Below the pieces are notes generated by a model. It saw nothing but the letters and a program-made list of their open reading frames with translations. It had not been told where the DNA came from and searched no databases. Shown here piece by piece: positions 33,816 to 43,288 of a stretch of DNA of 64,000 nt (position 1 is its first letter; each line of letters starts with the position of its first letter). The DNA comes from CALNYZ01 sp942490945. GTDB lineage: Bacteria; Pseudomonadota; Gammaproteobacteria; UBA6429; Thiohalophilaceae. The stretch lies in NCBI GenBank assembly GCA_942490945.1, contig CALNYZ010000018.1, positions 2,046,001 to 2,110,000 of the forward strand, written 5' to 3'. The translations under genes were made by a program, and so were the position numbers.

Positions 33816-35222
33816 TTACGATCTAAAGTACTGATGTTCCTTGATTAATTTCACTACCACATCGGGGCAGCTTGCTTCCCACCCTGTCTGTTGTTCTTTT
33901 ATTTTTGCCAACACCTCATGCGAATATATATTCAGGTAGTCATGATTGATTGTGTTCAAGGAACGCAGGAATCGATTCTCCAGCAGATACTGGAACAAAT
34001 GTTTCAAGTGATCGGGGATGTGAATGTTCTCCAGATTTATGATGTTGCCGCTTTCAGGGTCCAGCGCGGGTGACACATACAGACATAAATCATTTTTGAA
34101 CAGGCGGCCAAAGGATTCAAGAATGCCGCCCGGTAAATGCTCGTAATATTTTTCATTAAAAATTTCCTGTATAGACAGTGCGCCCATCGCCAGTGCGATT
34201 GGTCGCCGGGCATAGTGAAATAAATATTGTGCGAGGCGATAATATTCACCATAGTTCGAAATTAAAACGTTCTTACCCAGCGCACATAGCAGATCGGCAC
34301 GCGCCAGATAGTCATGCACATCAATGTCCTGTCCATTGCTTAGGTTGTTGAGTGTGATCTCGGAGATAACTACCAGCTCATCCTCGCCAAACTGATTATC
34401 GGCAAGAAATGCATGGCAGGCACAGTCAAGCAGGTTGGTGGTAAAGTGTGTCGGTGGGCGAAAGCGACTGCGTTCCACAAGGACGGCTTTTTTCCATAAT
34501 TGCTCACCCACCTGCACGATATGCCCATCCGCGGTGAACATGGCGGCATTGCTCAGGCCTTTTTCAACCAGACGCAAGGCCATTAACCGGTTATCAACAT
34601 GTGTAAAAGCAGGACCCGAGAAATCAATCATGTCGATTTCGCAGCGCCCCTGATAAATACTGTCGACGAGAGATAACAAGACCTGCTCGGGTGCGTCATG
34701 AAGGTGCATAGCCGCATAAATCAGGTTAACACCGAGAATACCAAGCGTTTCGGCGTCTTCCTCGTTCTTTTGTCCGTGCAAATTAACGTGGATATCAATT
34801 TGTGAACACGGGCCATGCGGCTCTGTCTGAAAGCGTACGCCAAGCCAACCATGCCCGTCAGTCTTGTATGAATAACTGCGTGCCGCGACCGTATTGGCAA
34901 AAGCAAAAAAGCACGTGTTCTCCCCGCGTTTGTCATCGAGCCTTTCCATCACCAGTTGATATTCATGTTCAAGCATGGCGTGAAGCCGATCACGACTGAC
35001 ATAACGCGGGCTGGGACCATAAATTGAATCTGAAAAGGTCATATCATAGGCCGACATGGCCTTGGCAATAGTGCCTGCTGCGCCGCCAGCCCGAAAAAAC
35101 CAGCGTGCAACTTCTTGCCCGGCACCAATCTCCGCAATCGAGCCATACACAGCTTTATTCAGGTTGATTGCCTGTGCTTTTTGTAAGGGCTCTGTTGGTT
35201 TTTGCGTATCAGATGATGGCAC
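33816..35222 (-). CDS. Conserved-looking protein of unknown function, 468 residues
   Basis: Start is a GTG at 35222 with AAAAGGAT eight bases upstream. No signal peptide and no membrane segment; composition of a soluble cytosolic enzyme. The N-terminal part AVYGSIAEIGAGQEVARWFF and GGAAGTIAKAMSAYDMTFSD looks strongly constrained, as does SPRYVSRDRLHAMLEHEY. The middle has VNLIYAAMHLHDAPEQVLLSL and a repeated pattern of acidic and aromatic residues. I recognise the type as a widespread hypothetical family but know no activity. No nucleotide-binding P-loop or obvious catalytic triad is visible. It stands alone: a 772-bp gap on one side and a divergent dehydrogenase on the other. Confidence 0.85.
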   Translation of the reverse strand: MPSSDTQKPTEPLQKAQAINLNKAVYGSIAEIGAGQEVARWFFRAGGAAGTIAKAMSAYDMTFSDSIYGPSPRYVSRDRLHAMLEHEYQLVMERLDDKRGENTCFFAFANTVAARSYSYKTDGHGWLGVRFQTEPHGPCSQIDIHVNLHGQKNEEDAETLGILGVNLIYAAMHLHDAPEQVLLSLVDSIYQGRCEIDMIDFSGPAFTHVDNRLMALRLVEKGLSNAAMFTADGHIVQVGEQLWKKAVLVERSRFRPPTHFTTNLLDCACHAFLADNQFGEDELVVISEITLNNLSNGQDIDVHDYLARADLLCALGKNVLISNYGEYYRLAQYLFHYARRPIALAMGALSIQEIFNEKYYEHLPGGILESFGRLFKNDLCLYVSPALDPESGNIINLENIHIPDHLKHLFQYLLENRFLRSLNTINHDYLNIYSHEVLAKIKEQQTGWEASCPDVVVKLIKEHQYFRS

Positions 35223-35410
35223 GTTTTCATATCCTTTTGATTAAGCATAGACTATCCTGCTGCAGGTGATTCTATTAGTTTGCTATTCAGACTGAACTGA
35301 ACATGATCGGACACATTAATTTTACATATTAAAATAATGAATCCGTTTCAACGCACCACTATCGTTATAAATTCGTTATCATTAAAACCTGGCCAGACAG
35401 GAGACTGATT

Positions 35411-36424
35411 ATGAAAGCCGTTGCCTACCACACACCCGGGCCGATTGACCACGAGGATGCCTTACAGGACATTACGCTTGACATACCCAAAGCCGAAGGT
35501 CGCGATCTGCTGGTGAAGGTTGCCGCCGTGTCGGTCAATCCTGTCGATACCAAGGTGCGCATGGGCATGGCACCGGAAGGCAGTGAATGGCGTGTACTGG
35601 GCTTTGATGCGGCCGGTGTGGTTGAAGCAGTCGGCTCTGACGTTAAAAATTTTAAACCAGGTGATGCGGTATATTATGCCGGCTCCCTCACCCGGCCGGG
35701 AACGAACAGTGAATACCATCTTGTCGATGAACGCATTGTCGGTCACAAACCGAAGTGTTTATCTGATGCGGAGGCGGCCGCGCTGCCGCTTACTTCTATC
35801 ACTGCCTGGGAAATGCTGTTTGAGCGACTTGATGTGAAATGCCCTATCGTAGAAGGCAGCAATCTTATTCTGGTTATCGGTGGCGCTGGTGGTGTGGGTT
35901 CCATCGCCATCCAACTGTTACGTGCACTGACCGACCTCACGGTAATTGCGACTGCCTCGCGGCCTGAAACACAGGACTGGGTGCGTCAATGTGGTGCACA
36001 CCATGTCATTAATCATCGCCAGCCTATCGCACCGCAAGTAGCTGAACTCGGCCTCGGCGCACCGGGTTTTGTGTTCTCGACTACACAAACCGATAAACAC
36101 CTGGCTGATATCGTTGAACTCATGGCACCACAAGGCCGCTTCGGTTTGATTGATGATCCGAAAGAATTTGCACTCAAATCCTTCAAGTCCAAAGCCATTT
36201 CCATTCATTGGGAGTTTATGTTCACACGTTCAATGTTTACGACACCGGACATTGAGGAACAGGGGAAACTGTTAAACGATGTGGCTACACTGGTGGATGC
36301 AGGAAAAATTCATTCCACCGTAACCGAGGTTGCCGGCAAGATTGATGCGGCGACATTGCGTAAGGTACATGCCAAAATTGAAAGCGGTACCTCACGTGGC
36401 AAGATTGTGCTTGAAGGATATTGA
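35411..36424 (+). CDS. Zinc-free medium-chain dehydrogenase/reductase
   Basis: 337 residues of the quinone-oxidoreductase-like MDR family. GroES-like N-terminal domain (VKVAAVSVNPVDTKVRMG, GFDAAGVVEAVGSDVKNFKPGDAVYY), then the NADPH-binding motif VIGGAGGVGSIAIQLL (about residues 155-170). The zinc ligands of classical alcohol dehydrogenases are absent (Asn-Pro-Val-Asp instead of Cys). It resembles the zinc-binding-alcohol-dehydrogenase-like subfamily of general quinone or enone reductases. Substrate unknown. CAGGAG precedes the ATG. Codes opposite to the preceding unknown gene. Confidence 0.9.
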   Translation: MKAVAYHTPGPIDHEDALQDITLDIPKAEGRDLLVKVAAVSVNPVDTKVRMGMAPEGSEWRVLGFDAAGVVEAVGSDVKNFKPGDAVYYAGSLTRPGTNSEYHLVDERIVGHKPKCLSDAEAAALPLTSITAWEMLFERLDVKCPIVEGSNLILVIGGAGGVGSIAIQLLRALTDLTVIATASRPETQDWVRQCGAHHVINHRQPIAPQVAELGLGAPGFVFSTTQTDKHLADIVELMAPQGRFGLIDDPKEFALKSFKSKAISIHWEFMFTRSMFTTPDIEEQGKLLNDVATLVDAGKIHSTVTEVAGKIDAATLRKVHAKIESGTSRGKIVLEGY

Positions 36425-36500
36425 AACGAGCCGCAAGCACTGACTCTAAGTGGTTTGTTTATTATTTATTGCAAGATTGGCTGTTAAGAAAATCTAATAC

Positions 36501-37541
36501 TCAAGGTAAATTCTTGACAATGGGTGGCCCAATAATTTTGGTTAGCCATAATGGCATTTTCTGCCACATTTTAATTGCGAGTTGATACTTTGGATTATGC
36601 GGATTCATTTGCGGGGGTTCGCCACCATCGCGCAACCAGTAGTGCCAGTAGAGTTGTTGTGGCTTCGCACCCCACTGTTTTTTGAAACGATACGTACCCG
36701 CATTAATGGTCGAACGGCCAAAATCAAATTCTTTATAGCCTGAGCTGATGGCATATTTTAAAATTTCCCAGTACAACAACATGTTGACACTTATCTTGTT
36801 ATATTCGCGTAACGACGATGCCCAGGGTATTTCCAGCCGGCCATTGTAGCCAATCGTATAACCTGCCGCGGCAGGCTTATCATCATGATAAACAATAACG
36901 ATATGCACATTGTCGGTAAATGTTTCGGCAATCGAGCCAAACAATGACTTGGCATAAACAGGTGTACCCAGATCACGCATGTTGCGTGCAAACACCGCGT
37001 AAAAATCGTTGACCAGTTCCTTGCCGCCCTGCTTGACCGATACGTTTTCTCGTTGCGGGCGTTTAATTTGCGCACGTACTTTTGGTCCAATGGCCTTCCA
37101 CAGTATGTCTTCGGTTTCTGGTAATTCCAGAACCATTAGTACTTTATCGGTTCTGACTGGCCATGGTTTGCCGATCGTGTTTTCCAGTTCAAAGGTATGG
37201 CGAAATTCTATATGTGTGCCGCCCTGCTGTCTCGCAAAGTTGCATGCATGTTGCAGCAATTCGTTTTTTGTTGATGCGTTATCGGCGAGCACGCCACCAT
37301 AATTTACGTATGGCATTGACACGTAATAGTCACCAAACAGTCGGCTTTTGATGCGCACCATAGGCAGGATGCCGGTTATAGCGCCCTGTTCAGTTTTGTA
37401 AAACCCATAAAACGGATGTTTGAATAAAGATGAAATTAATTGCAACCATCGGGAGCTATGATACGGCGTCGTTTCAGGATGCTGGTTTGCATAGCTATCC
37501 CAGGCAGAATATTTTTCCTCTGTGAGCAGTGAGATCGTCAT
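36501..37541 (-). CDS. FemAB-like acyltransferase of the exosortase/EPS locus
   Basis: 346 residues. GNAT-like FemAB fold: WDSYANQHPETTPYHSSRWLQL at the N-terminus, then the C-terminal acetyltransferase half with KPAAAGYTIGYNGRLEIPWAS and YKEFDFGRSTINAGTYRFKKQWG. This pattern is that of the PEP-CTERM-associated FemAB proteins, which may transfer an amino acid or acyl group to polysaccharide or peptide. Last gene of the operon, starting 3 bp after the deacetylase stop. Cytosolic. Confidence 0.88.
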   Translation of the reverse strand: MTISLLTEEKYSAWDSYANQHPETTPYHSSRWLQLISSLFKHPFYGFYKTEQGAITGILPMVRIKSRLFGDYYVSMPYVNYGGVLADNASTKNELLQHACNFARQQGGTHIEFRHTFELENTIGKPWPVRTDKVLMVLELPETEDILWKAIGPKVRAQIKRPQRENVSVKQGGKELVNDFYAVFARNMRDLGTPVYAKSLFGSIAETFTDNVHIVIVYHDDKPAAAGYTIGYNGRLEIPWASSLREYNKISVNMLLYWEILKYAISSGYKEFDFGRSTINAGTYRFKKQWGAKPQQLYWHYWLRDGGEPPQMNPHNPKYQLAIKMWQKMPLWLTKIIGPPIVKNLP

Positions 37542-37544
37542 GCA

Positions 37545-38411
37545 CTATTTAATCAGGTCAAGCTGAACGAGTACATCGCGCATGGTTGTAAATTTGAAAT
37601 CCTTGATTAATTGATTCAAGCGCGACTCGCATTTTGCAAGATTATTATAATGCCTGAATTTCGAGAAGGCGCTGGCTTCAATACGCGGCTGGTCCGGGTC
37701 GACTTCCCATGGATGTAAATAAAAAACAAATTGCTCGTGTTGTCTCTTATTGACTCCTTTTAACAAATATCGTGTCAGGAAATATGGATATAACCTGAAA
37801 TACCCGCCACCTGCAGCAGGAATATTGTATTTACCGATACGACGGGTGGTGAGTGGAAATTCGACTATTTTACTGCCATTAGGGGTAGCGAGATTATGCG
37901 GTGTGGTTTTCGCATCCGGTATGCCGTAGCGGTCATGGCGTATCGGAAAAATACTGGAGTCATACACAAAACCGGCCTCGGCAAGAATATCGAGTGCCCA
38001 CAGCGATTGTAGAGTTATGGAATAACTCGCGGCACGATAGCCCTGTACAGATTCACCAATAATGTCTTCGAGTAATTTTTTTGACCGTAATGTCTCTTCC
38101 CTGAAAACTTCCGGCGTCTGGTTATATATAAGCTGGTGACTGTATCCATGCGATGCAATTTCGTGCCCGGCCGCATGAATTTCCTTTATGAGGTTTTGAT
38201 CCCTGTCTGCTACCCAACCCAGGCAGAAAAAAGTCGCCTTTATACCGGCATTACCAAACAGTTCAAGTAACCGGTATGTGTTATTACGAACACGTAATGG
38301 AAAATTATCCCAGTTATCTCTTTTTACTGCTGCAGCAAATGCCGATACCTGGAAGTAATCTTCGACATCCACACTCATTACATTTTGTAATTGCGTCCCG
38401 GACATACTCAT
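37545..38411 (-). CDS. Polysaccharide deacetylase of the exosortase/EPS locus
   Basis: 288 residues from ATG 38411, one base after the TGA of the ATPase gene (TGATATG). The longer frame starts with TTG inside the ATPase and is not preferred. NodB-like carbohydrate esterase: SVDVEDYFQVSAF (metal Asp motif), HEIASHGYSHQLIYN (His motif, H-x3-H), RAASYSIT. The C-terminal YLHPWEVDPDQPRI is typical of the PEP-CTERM-locus subfamily. Deacetylates amino sugars of the exopolysaccharide. No signal peptide, so presumably acts in the cytosol or at the membrane face. Confidence 0.9.
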   Translation of the reverse strand: MSMSGTQLQNVMSVDVEDYFQVSAFAAAVKRDNWDNFPLRVRNNTYRLLELFGNAGIKATFFCLGWVADRDQNLIKEIHAAGHEIASHGYSHQLIYNQTPEVFREETLRSKKLLEDIIGESVQGYRAASYSITLQSLWALDILAEAGFVYDSSIFPIRHDRYGIPDAKTTPHNLATPNGSKIVEFPLTTRRIGKYNIPAAGGGYFRLYPYFLTRYLLKGVNKRQHEQFVFYLHPWEVDPDQPRIEASAFSKFRHYNNLAKCESRLNQLIKDFKFTTMRDVLVQLDLIK

Positions 38412-38412
38412 A

Positions 38413-39399
38413 TCAGGTGTTGGGAGATTTTCGTTTACGTCTGGAATTAAGCGCGCGAATGATTTTATCGAGCTTTGATTCAATCGAGTTGAGACGTTTT
38501 TCCAGCTGTGGCATATCTGTCTGCTGGTTTTTTGGCAAGCTGATAACCTTTCTTTCTTTCATTTCAATGGAATTTGGTTGCCCACCCAATTCCTTATTAA
38601 CATCTGAAATAACGTCTTCTATATCCTGTAGTGTCAACGCCATTTTTTCTTCCAAAAACCCGAACACAAACAGTCTGTCGCATATCAAGTTAATTCGCCT
38701 GGGAATACCTTGCGTCCACTGGTATATTTGTGCATAGACGGCATCTTCAATTGTTGGCGAATCTCCTTTCCAGCCGACCTGTTCCAGACGATACTCGATA
38801 TATTCACGCGTTTCGCTTTCAGACAAGGGATCAAGATGGTAGGACGCAATGATGCGTTGCCGTAAATGTTCGAATTCACGCGACAAAATTGTTTGTCTTA
38901 ATTCCGCCTGGCCGACCAGAAATATCTGCATAACTGCAATGCCGTCGCGTTCCAGATTCGACAGGATGCGAAGTTCTTCCAACGCATCTGTATTTAAGGT
39001 TTGTGCTTCGTCTACAACCAATAATACTTTCTTGCCGTTACGCCGGAATTCAAGAAAATGATCTTCGAGTGTTTTTAATAACGATACTTTGCTTTTTGAT
39101 TCAAAAGGTAAGCCGAATACGGAGGCAATCATTGCCAATATACCCATTGCATCCAGGTTTGCAGCTACCATCGTTGCAACAATCACATTTTTATCAGACA
39201 GCTCACTTAACAGCGCCTGAATCAGTGTGGTTTTACCCGCGCCAATTTCACCTGTGATGGTAACAAATCCTTCGCCCTGCTCCAGACCGTAATTAAAATA
39301 CGACAATGCCTGCTGATGGCCTTTGCTATGAAATAAATAGCGCAGATCCGGGATCAGTTGAAATGGTTTGCTGTTAAATTTATAAAATTCTTCGTACAT
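38413..39399 (-). CDS. AAA ATPase of the exosortase/EPS locus (ExeA/GspA-like)
   Basis: 328 residues. Starts MYEEFYKFNSKPFQLIPDLRY, the usual beginning of ExeA-type ATPases. Walker A TGEIGAGKTTL (about residues 49-59), Walker B VLLVVDEAQTL (about 125), sensor with QIFLVGQAELR. The C-terminal part ends in a coiled coil and a basic tail. Found in most exosortase A gene clusters; role in the export machinery is not established. One base separates it from the preceding beta-barrel gene. Confidence 0.92.
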   Translation of the reverse strand: MYEEFYKFNSKPFQLIPDLRYLFHSKGHQQALSYFNYGLEQGEGFVTITGEIGAGKTTLIQALLSELSDKNVIVATMVAANLDAMGILAMIASVFGLPFESKSKVSLLKTLEDHFLEFRRNGKKVLLVVDEAQTLNTDALEELRILSNLERDGIAVMQIFLVGQAELRQTILSREFEHLRQRIIASYHLDPLSESETREYIEYRLEQVGWKGDSPTIEDAVYAQIYQWTQGIPRRINLICDRLFVFGFLEEKMALTLQDIEDVISDVNKELGGQPNSIEMKERKVISLPKNQQTDMPQLEKRLNSIESKLDKIIRALNSRRKRKSPNT

Positions 39400-39400
39400 A

Positions 39401-40801
39401 TCATCTGAAACTTTTAGTTAGAGAAATTGAATAATTGTTTTCTGCATATTCGGACGCTGTTGTGTTGGTATTACGCGTATTATGCGCAATATTACCGCTC
39501 AGGCGTGTATTTTGTGACAACTGTGTGACAACACCGAATGTAGTACGATTTTCATAGGCTTTAAATCCGCTAGCTTCATCATATATCGCGATAAAGTTAT
39601 GCGCCAGTTGATAACGTAAATTCGGCGTAGCCTGGAGTAAAACTGATGCAGCAGTGGTTTCCTGACGCAGCGCGGCCCCGGTATCCTGAAACTTTCTCCG
39701 ATCGCTGCTAAAATTCAATCCCAGTGTGGTCTTGGATTTAACGTAGTTTATTCCGATCTGGCCCAGACTACGAACAAAGACCTGATTCGTATTGTTTAAA
39801 TTGTTTCCCGCTTGTGGAATGCCGGTTGTTGTTGTCTGATTAACCGTGTCATTTGTAGTTGCCAGCTCATCAAGATAAGACGCATTCAAACGTAAATAGG
39901 CTCCCGTATGCACCCAGCTGAAGTTCGTCGTTTTGCCAAAAAAACGCTCGCCATACGTCAATGCAAATCTGTCCTGGGCCGCAGGTTGCCAGTTAAACCC
40001 GATATTCCAGAATGTACCGCTGGTACTTGAATTGTTTAGTGATGCATAATTATTTTCTTCGTCACCATACTGTCCATAAATATGGGTACGCTGACTGAAC
40101 CGGTAACCAAGATCAGCGGAATACCTTTCAAATTCTGCATCACGTGAAAATTCAAAGTCTGTTTTGGATTTGTTGTAGTTCACCGCCCAGGTAGTACCGT
40201 TTCTCGATGAAGGCGTAGAAAACCTTGCATCCACTGCATTGCGCTTGCTGTCATCGAGTATCGGATCGTCAAACTTTACGATTGAATGCGTATAACGCAC
40301 GTCCGTTGACAAATTTTGGCCGAATGTTTGTCTCCAATACGGACTGGCAGAAGCTGATGTCACATCCTGTTGTGTAGATGTAATGGACAAGTTGTTATTG
40401 TTGGTAGGTTGTGTTGGATCGGATACTTGCTGGAACCTACTCGCATTAAGATCAAAGAATAATGCCTGTCGCACCAGCTGGGTTGTGCTGGTACCGCTAA
40501 ACTGATGAAAGGTCTGGTTTCGATTACTGTTCTTCGCATAGATAAGATTCTGCATATTATAATCGACATTTGCATCAAAACGGGACCCATCCATTATGAG
40601 ATTAAATCCGGGATTGATTTGTGTAATATACTCTTCTTCTGCTGCAGCAGGCGCCAATGTAACATTATCCGTGTAGGTCTCTGATACAGTGACCCGCGGA
40701 ATAAATGTTACATCACCAGCAATTAAATTGGAGCTATAAAATGCAGCAAAGGAAGTGATTAAAAACACCTGTTTGGATAGAGATATTCGCTTCATTAACA
40801 T
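39401..40801 (-). CDS. Outer-membrane beta-barrel protein of the exosortase/EPS locus
   Basis: 466 residues. Signal peptide MLMKRISLSKQVFLITSFAA with a cleavage region around SNLIAG. The rest alternates polar and hydrophobic residues with many aromatic girdles and ends in YSISLTKSFR, a C-terminal Phe-containing strand as in outer-membrane beta-barrels. The size and position fit the PEP-CTERM-system-associated outer-membrane protein family (EpsL-like). Probably the export channel for the polysaccharide. Asn/Thr-rich. Confidence 0.87.
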   Translation of the reverse strand: MLMKRISLSKQVFLITSFAAFYSSNLIAGDVTFIPRVTVSETYTDNVTLAPAAAEEEYITQINPGFNLIMDGSRFDANVDYNMQNLIYAKNSNRNQTFHQFSGTSTTQLVRQALFFDLNASRFQQVSDPTQPTNNNNLSITSTQQDVTSASASPYWRQTFGQNLSTDVRYTHSIVKFDDPILDDSKRNAVDARFSTPSSRNGTTWAVNYNKSKTDFEFSRDAEFERYSADLGYRFSQRTHIYGQYGDEENNYASLNNSSTSGTFWNIGFNWQPAAQDRFALTYGERFFGKTTNFSWVHTGAYLRLNASYLDELATTNDTVNQTTTTGIPQAGNNLNNTNQVFVRSLGQIGINYVKSKTTLGLNFSSDRRKFQDTGAALRQETTAASVLLQATPNLRYQLAHNFIAIYDEASGFKAYENRTTFGVVTQLSQNTRLSGNIAHNTRNTNTTASEYAENNYSISLTKSFR

Positions 40802-40821
40802 CCATCATTTTCGTTATTTAC

Positions 40822-41679
40822 TTAGTTACTGCCATAACCGTAACCATATCCATCACCGTAATAATCAGAGCCGCCAGATCTTTGTGTTTTATTTAATATT
40901 ACCCCTATTGCCTTGTCTCTATCCAGCATGTTAATTGCGTCACGAACATTGTGTTTCAGAGTTCTGTCCGCTTCAATTACCAAAATTATTTGCCCAACAA
41001 GACCAGCGAGAATTTGCGCTTCAGCTGTTGCCAGTAATGGCGGTGAATCAAACATTACAAGTCGATCAGGGTAGCGGGTAGCCAGTTCATTAATTACCAG
41101 CAACATTTTGTCGCTAGATAACAATTCACTTGAATGTGCATGCTTTTTGCCTGCGGGGAGTATTTTAAAATCTTGCAAATCTGTGCTGACAATGACATCA
41201 CCAAGATTTGCCTTGCCGGCCAGAACATCGGTCAAACCCAGCTCATTTTCAAGACCAAACAATTTGGTTGTACTTGATTTTGGCAAGTCTGCGTCGACCA
41301 ACAGCACGGTTCTGTCCATTTCGATGGCAATACTCATTGCAAGGTTGATAGAACTGTATGTTTTGCCTTCTCCGGGTAACGAGCTGGTGATCATGACAAG
41401 ATTACCATTTTCGACAATCTGGGATTCCTTGCCAAATGCATTGGCCAATACAGGTCTTTTAATACGCCGGTATGAGTTATCAATCGTAACGCTACCGTCC
41501 GCATCAATTGTCATACCTGCATTAACCAACCTGTCAACATCCAGATGAACGCGACATTGTGCGCGTCTTGGGATATTTGTCGGTGAAATCGCGTTTTTAT
41601 ATTTCGTTGTTGAACGTCTGTTCTGGGTTTCACCGCGAGACTCATTGAGTTTCTGCATTGCTTTTTCAATAATGCTCAT
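40822..41679 (-). CDS. Bacterial tyrosine kinase (CpsD/Wzc cytosolic domain type)
   Basis: 285 residues. Walker A TSSLPGEGKTYSSINLAMS (about residues 97-115), Walker A' VLLVDADLPKSS (about 130-141), Walker B LVMFDSPPLL. The C-terminus is the expected tyrosine cluster: DYYGDGYGYGYGSN, five Tyr within 14 residues. The N-terminal MSIIEKAMQKLNES is a typical BY-kinase activator contact. Partners with the chain-length protein just upstream (2-bp gap) and controls polymer length through autophosphorylation cycles. Confidence 0.93.
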   Translation of the reverse strand: MSIIEKAMQKLNESRGETQNRRSTTKYKNAISPTNIPRRAQCRVHLDVDRLVNAGMTIDADGSVTIDNSYRRIKRPVLANAFGKESQIVENGNLVMITSSLPGEGKTYSSINLAMSIAIEMDRTVLLVDADLPKSSTTKLFGLENELGLTDVLAGKANLGDVIVSTDLQDFKILPAGKKHAHSSELLSSDKMLLVINELATRYPDRLVMFDSPPLLATAEAQILAGLVGQIILVIEADRTLKHNVRDAINMLDRDKAIGVILNKTQRSGGSDYYGDGYGYGYGSN

Positions 41680-41681
41680 CG

Positions 41682-43250
41682 TCAGGCTCCAATATCACTT
41701 CGATAAAGTGACTGTAAATAGTAGCTTCCACTATCATTAAATATTAAAAAGATAGCGAAAAATACCAGCAGCAATATACCCGCCGATGCGAACGTGGTGA
41801 GCTCCAGTTTTAATTTGCTTTTTTGAATTTCATTCCACTTGATTTTTACCGTACCAAAAACAGGCAGTTCAAGATCTTCCATAATATCAGTAGTCGTTAT
41901 ATAAACAGGTCTTAATTGTAAAAGTAAAAACATCAGAGCAAGCCCCGCACCAATTCCAGCACCCAGGACAGCGAACAATAATTTTATTCGGTTAGGACTT
42001 GATGGATTGAGTGGTACTGCAGGTGGGTCGACAATTCTGAACTTTACGCCATCTGACGTCTTGTCGACTTCTTCTGTCAGCTTTGCAGATTCAAGGCGGC
42101 CCAGTAATGTCTCATGCTGTTTCTTTACCACCAGATAATCCCGATTCAAGCGCGCGAGCTGCGCCTCTACTTCAGGAACCGTATCAACCAGGCTATCCAG
42201 TTTTTTAATCTTTTGCTTTTGTTCATTTAATTTTGATTCGATTGTTTTAACTTCAACTTCGGCATCCTTCAATGCTATTTTCGTTGAACTGTATACAGGA
42301 TTTAATGAAACAGAGCTCGCTTCATCCGAATCAGGATTCAGGTCGATTGTTTTCTTTTTGGTTTCCTCAAGTTTTTTTTGTTTTTGTAATTGCAGGATGA
42401 TTTCTTTTTTTGCGACCACGTCCGGGTGCTGGTCGGTATATTTTAGTAACAGCGCATCCAGCTCCTGCATATAAGTAATAATCTGCTTGTCTATTACGCT
42501 GCCGGCAGCAGAAGCGGGCAACTCACCCTGCAGTTGTTTCATCAAAACATCGCGTTTATTTTTTGCGATTTTCAGTTCGCTTGTCAGTTTCTCTCTTTCG
42601 TCAATGGCAGCCTGTAATCGGGCATAATATCCAACGCCTTGCCCGGGTAACATGCCCATATTTTTTTGTTTAAATTCGGCAAGTTTTTGTTCGGCAATAT
42701 TGAGTCTTTCTTCATATTCCTTGATCTGACGCATGACGAAATCTTGCGCTTTTTTCTTGTCGGCTCGACTACCTGATAATGTTCCTTCAACCAGATTAGC
42801 CAGCATTTTTTCGACAACCTGTTTTGCAACATGTGGCTGCGAGTATTGATACTCAATACTGATCAAGCTGGGATTTTTTTTGGGAGATGAGATATTAACT
42901 TCTCTGCGTAAATCATTTATCAAACCTTCTTTTTGCGCAAATGATTTTGTTGACTTGCTTAAATCGGTTTCATCAATAATCGATTCGAGATTACTACGCC
43001 CCATTAACAGCTTAACCACCAGATTAACCTGATTCATAATATCAGTATTTACTGCCAGCCCTTTTAATAATGGTGCCAGAGCGGAATCGGTATCTACCTG
43101 AACTCTTGCCGTCGCTTTGTACATATCAGGGAGCGTATATACCCATATCCAGCCTGCAAGGCATATCAGCCATGTCAACACCAATGCAGCCCACCGATAT
43201 CTCCACATTCCACGAGCATAGGTCAGCAGAACAACTAATTGGTCACGCAT
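41682..43250 (-). CDS. Wzz/GumC-type chain-length protein of the exosortase/EPS locus
   Basis: 522 residues. Two transmembrane helices: N-terminal (about 20-38, ALVLTWLICLAGWIWVY) and near the C-terminus (about 435-455, plus another hydrophobic stretch near 488-505). Between them is a large periplasmic coiled-coil region (LNIAEQKLAEFKQK, QKQKKLEETKKK). The PNRIKLLFAVLGAGIGAGLALMF-like Pro-rich motif before the second helix is diagnostic. Regulates export and chain length with the kinase encoded next. The kinase domain is a separate gene here. Confidence 0.92.
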   Translation of the reverse strand: MRDQLVVLLTYARGMWRYRWAALVLTWLICLAGWIWVYTLPDMYKATARVQVDTDSALAPLLKGLAVNTDIMNQVNLVVKLLMGRSNLESIIDETDLSKSTKSFAQKEGLINDLRREVNISSPKKNPSLISIEYQYSQPHVAKQVVEKMLANLVEGTLSGSRADKKKAQDFVMRQIKEYEERLNIAEQKLAEFKQKNMGMLPGQGVGYYARLQAAIDEREKLTSELKIAKNKRDVLMKQLQGELPASAAGSVIDKQIITYMQELDALLLKYTDQHPDVVAKKEIILQLQKQKKLEETKKKTIDLNPDSDEASSVSLNPVYSSTKIALKDAEVEVKTIESKLNEQKQKIKKLDSLVDTVPEVEAQLARLNRDYLVVKKQHETLLGRLESAKLTEEVDKTSDGVKFRIVDPPAVPLNPSSPNRIKLLFAVLGAGIGAGLALMFLLLQLRPVYITTTDIMEDLELPVFGTVKIKWNEIQKSKLKLELTTFASAGILLLVFFAIFLIFNDSGSYYLQSLYRSDIGA

Positions 43251-43288
43251 ATTATTTCTTCATTCCTGTTTTATTCATCAGTGCTTAT

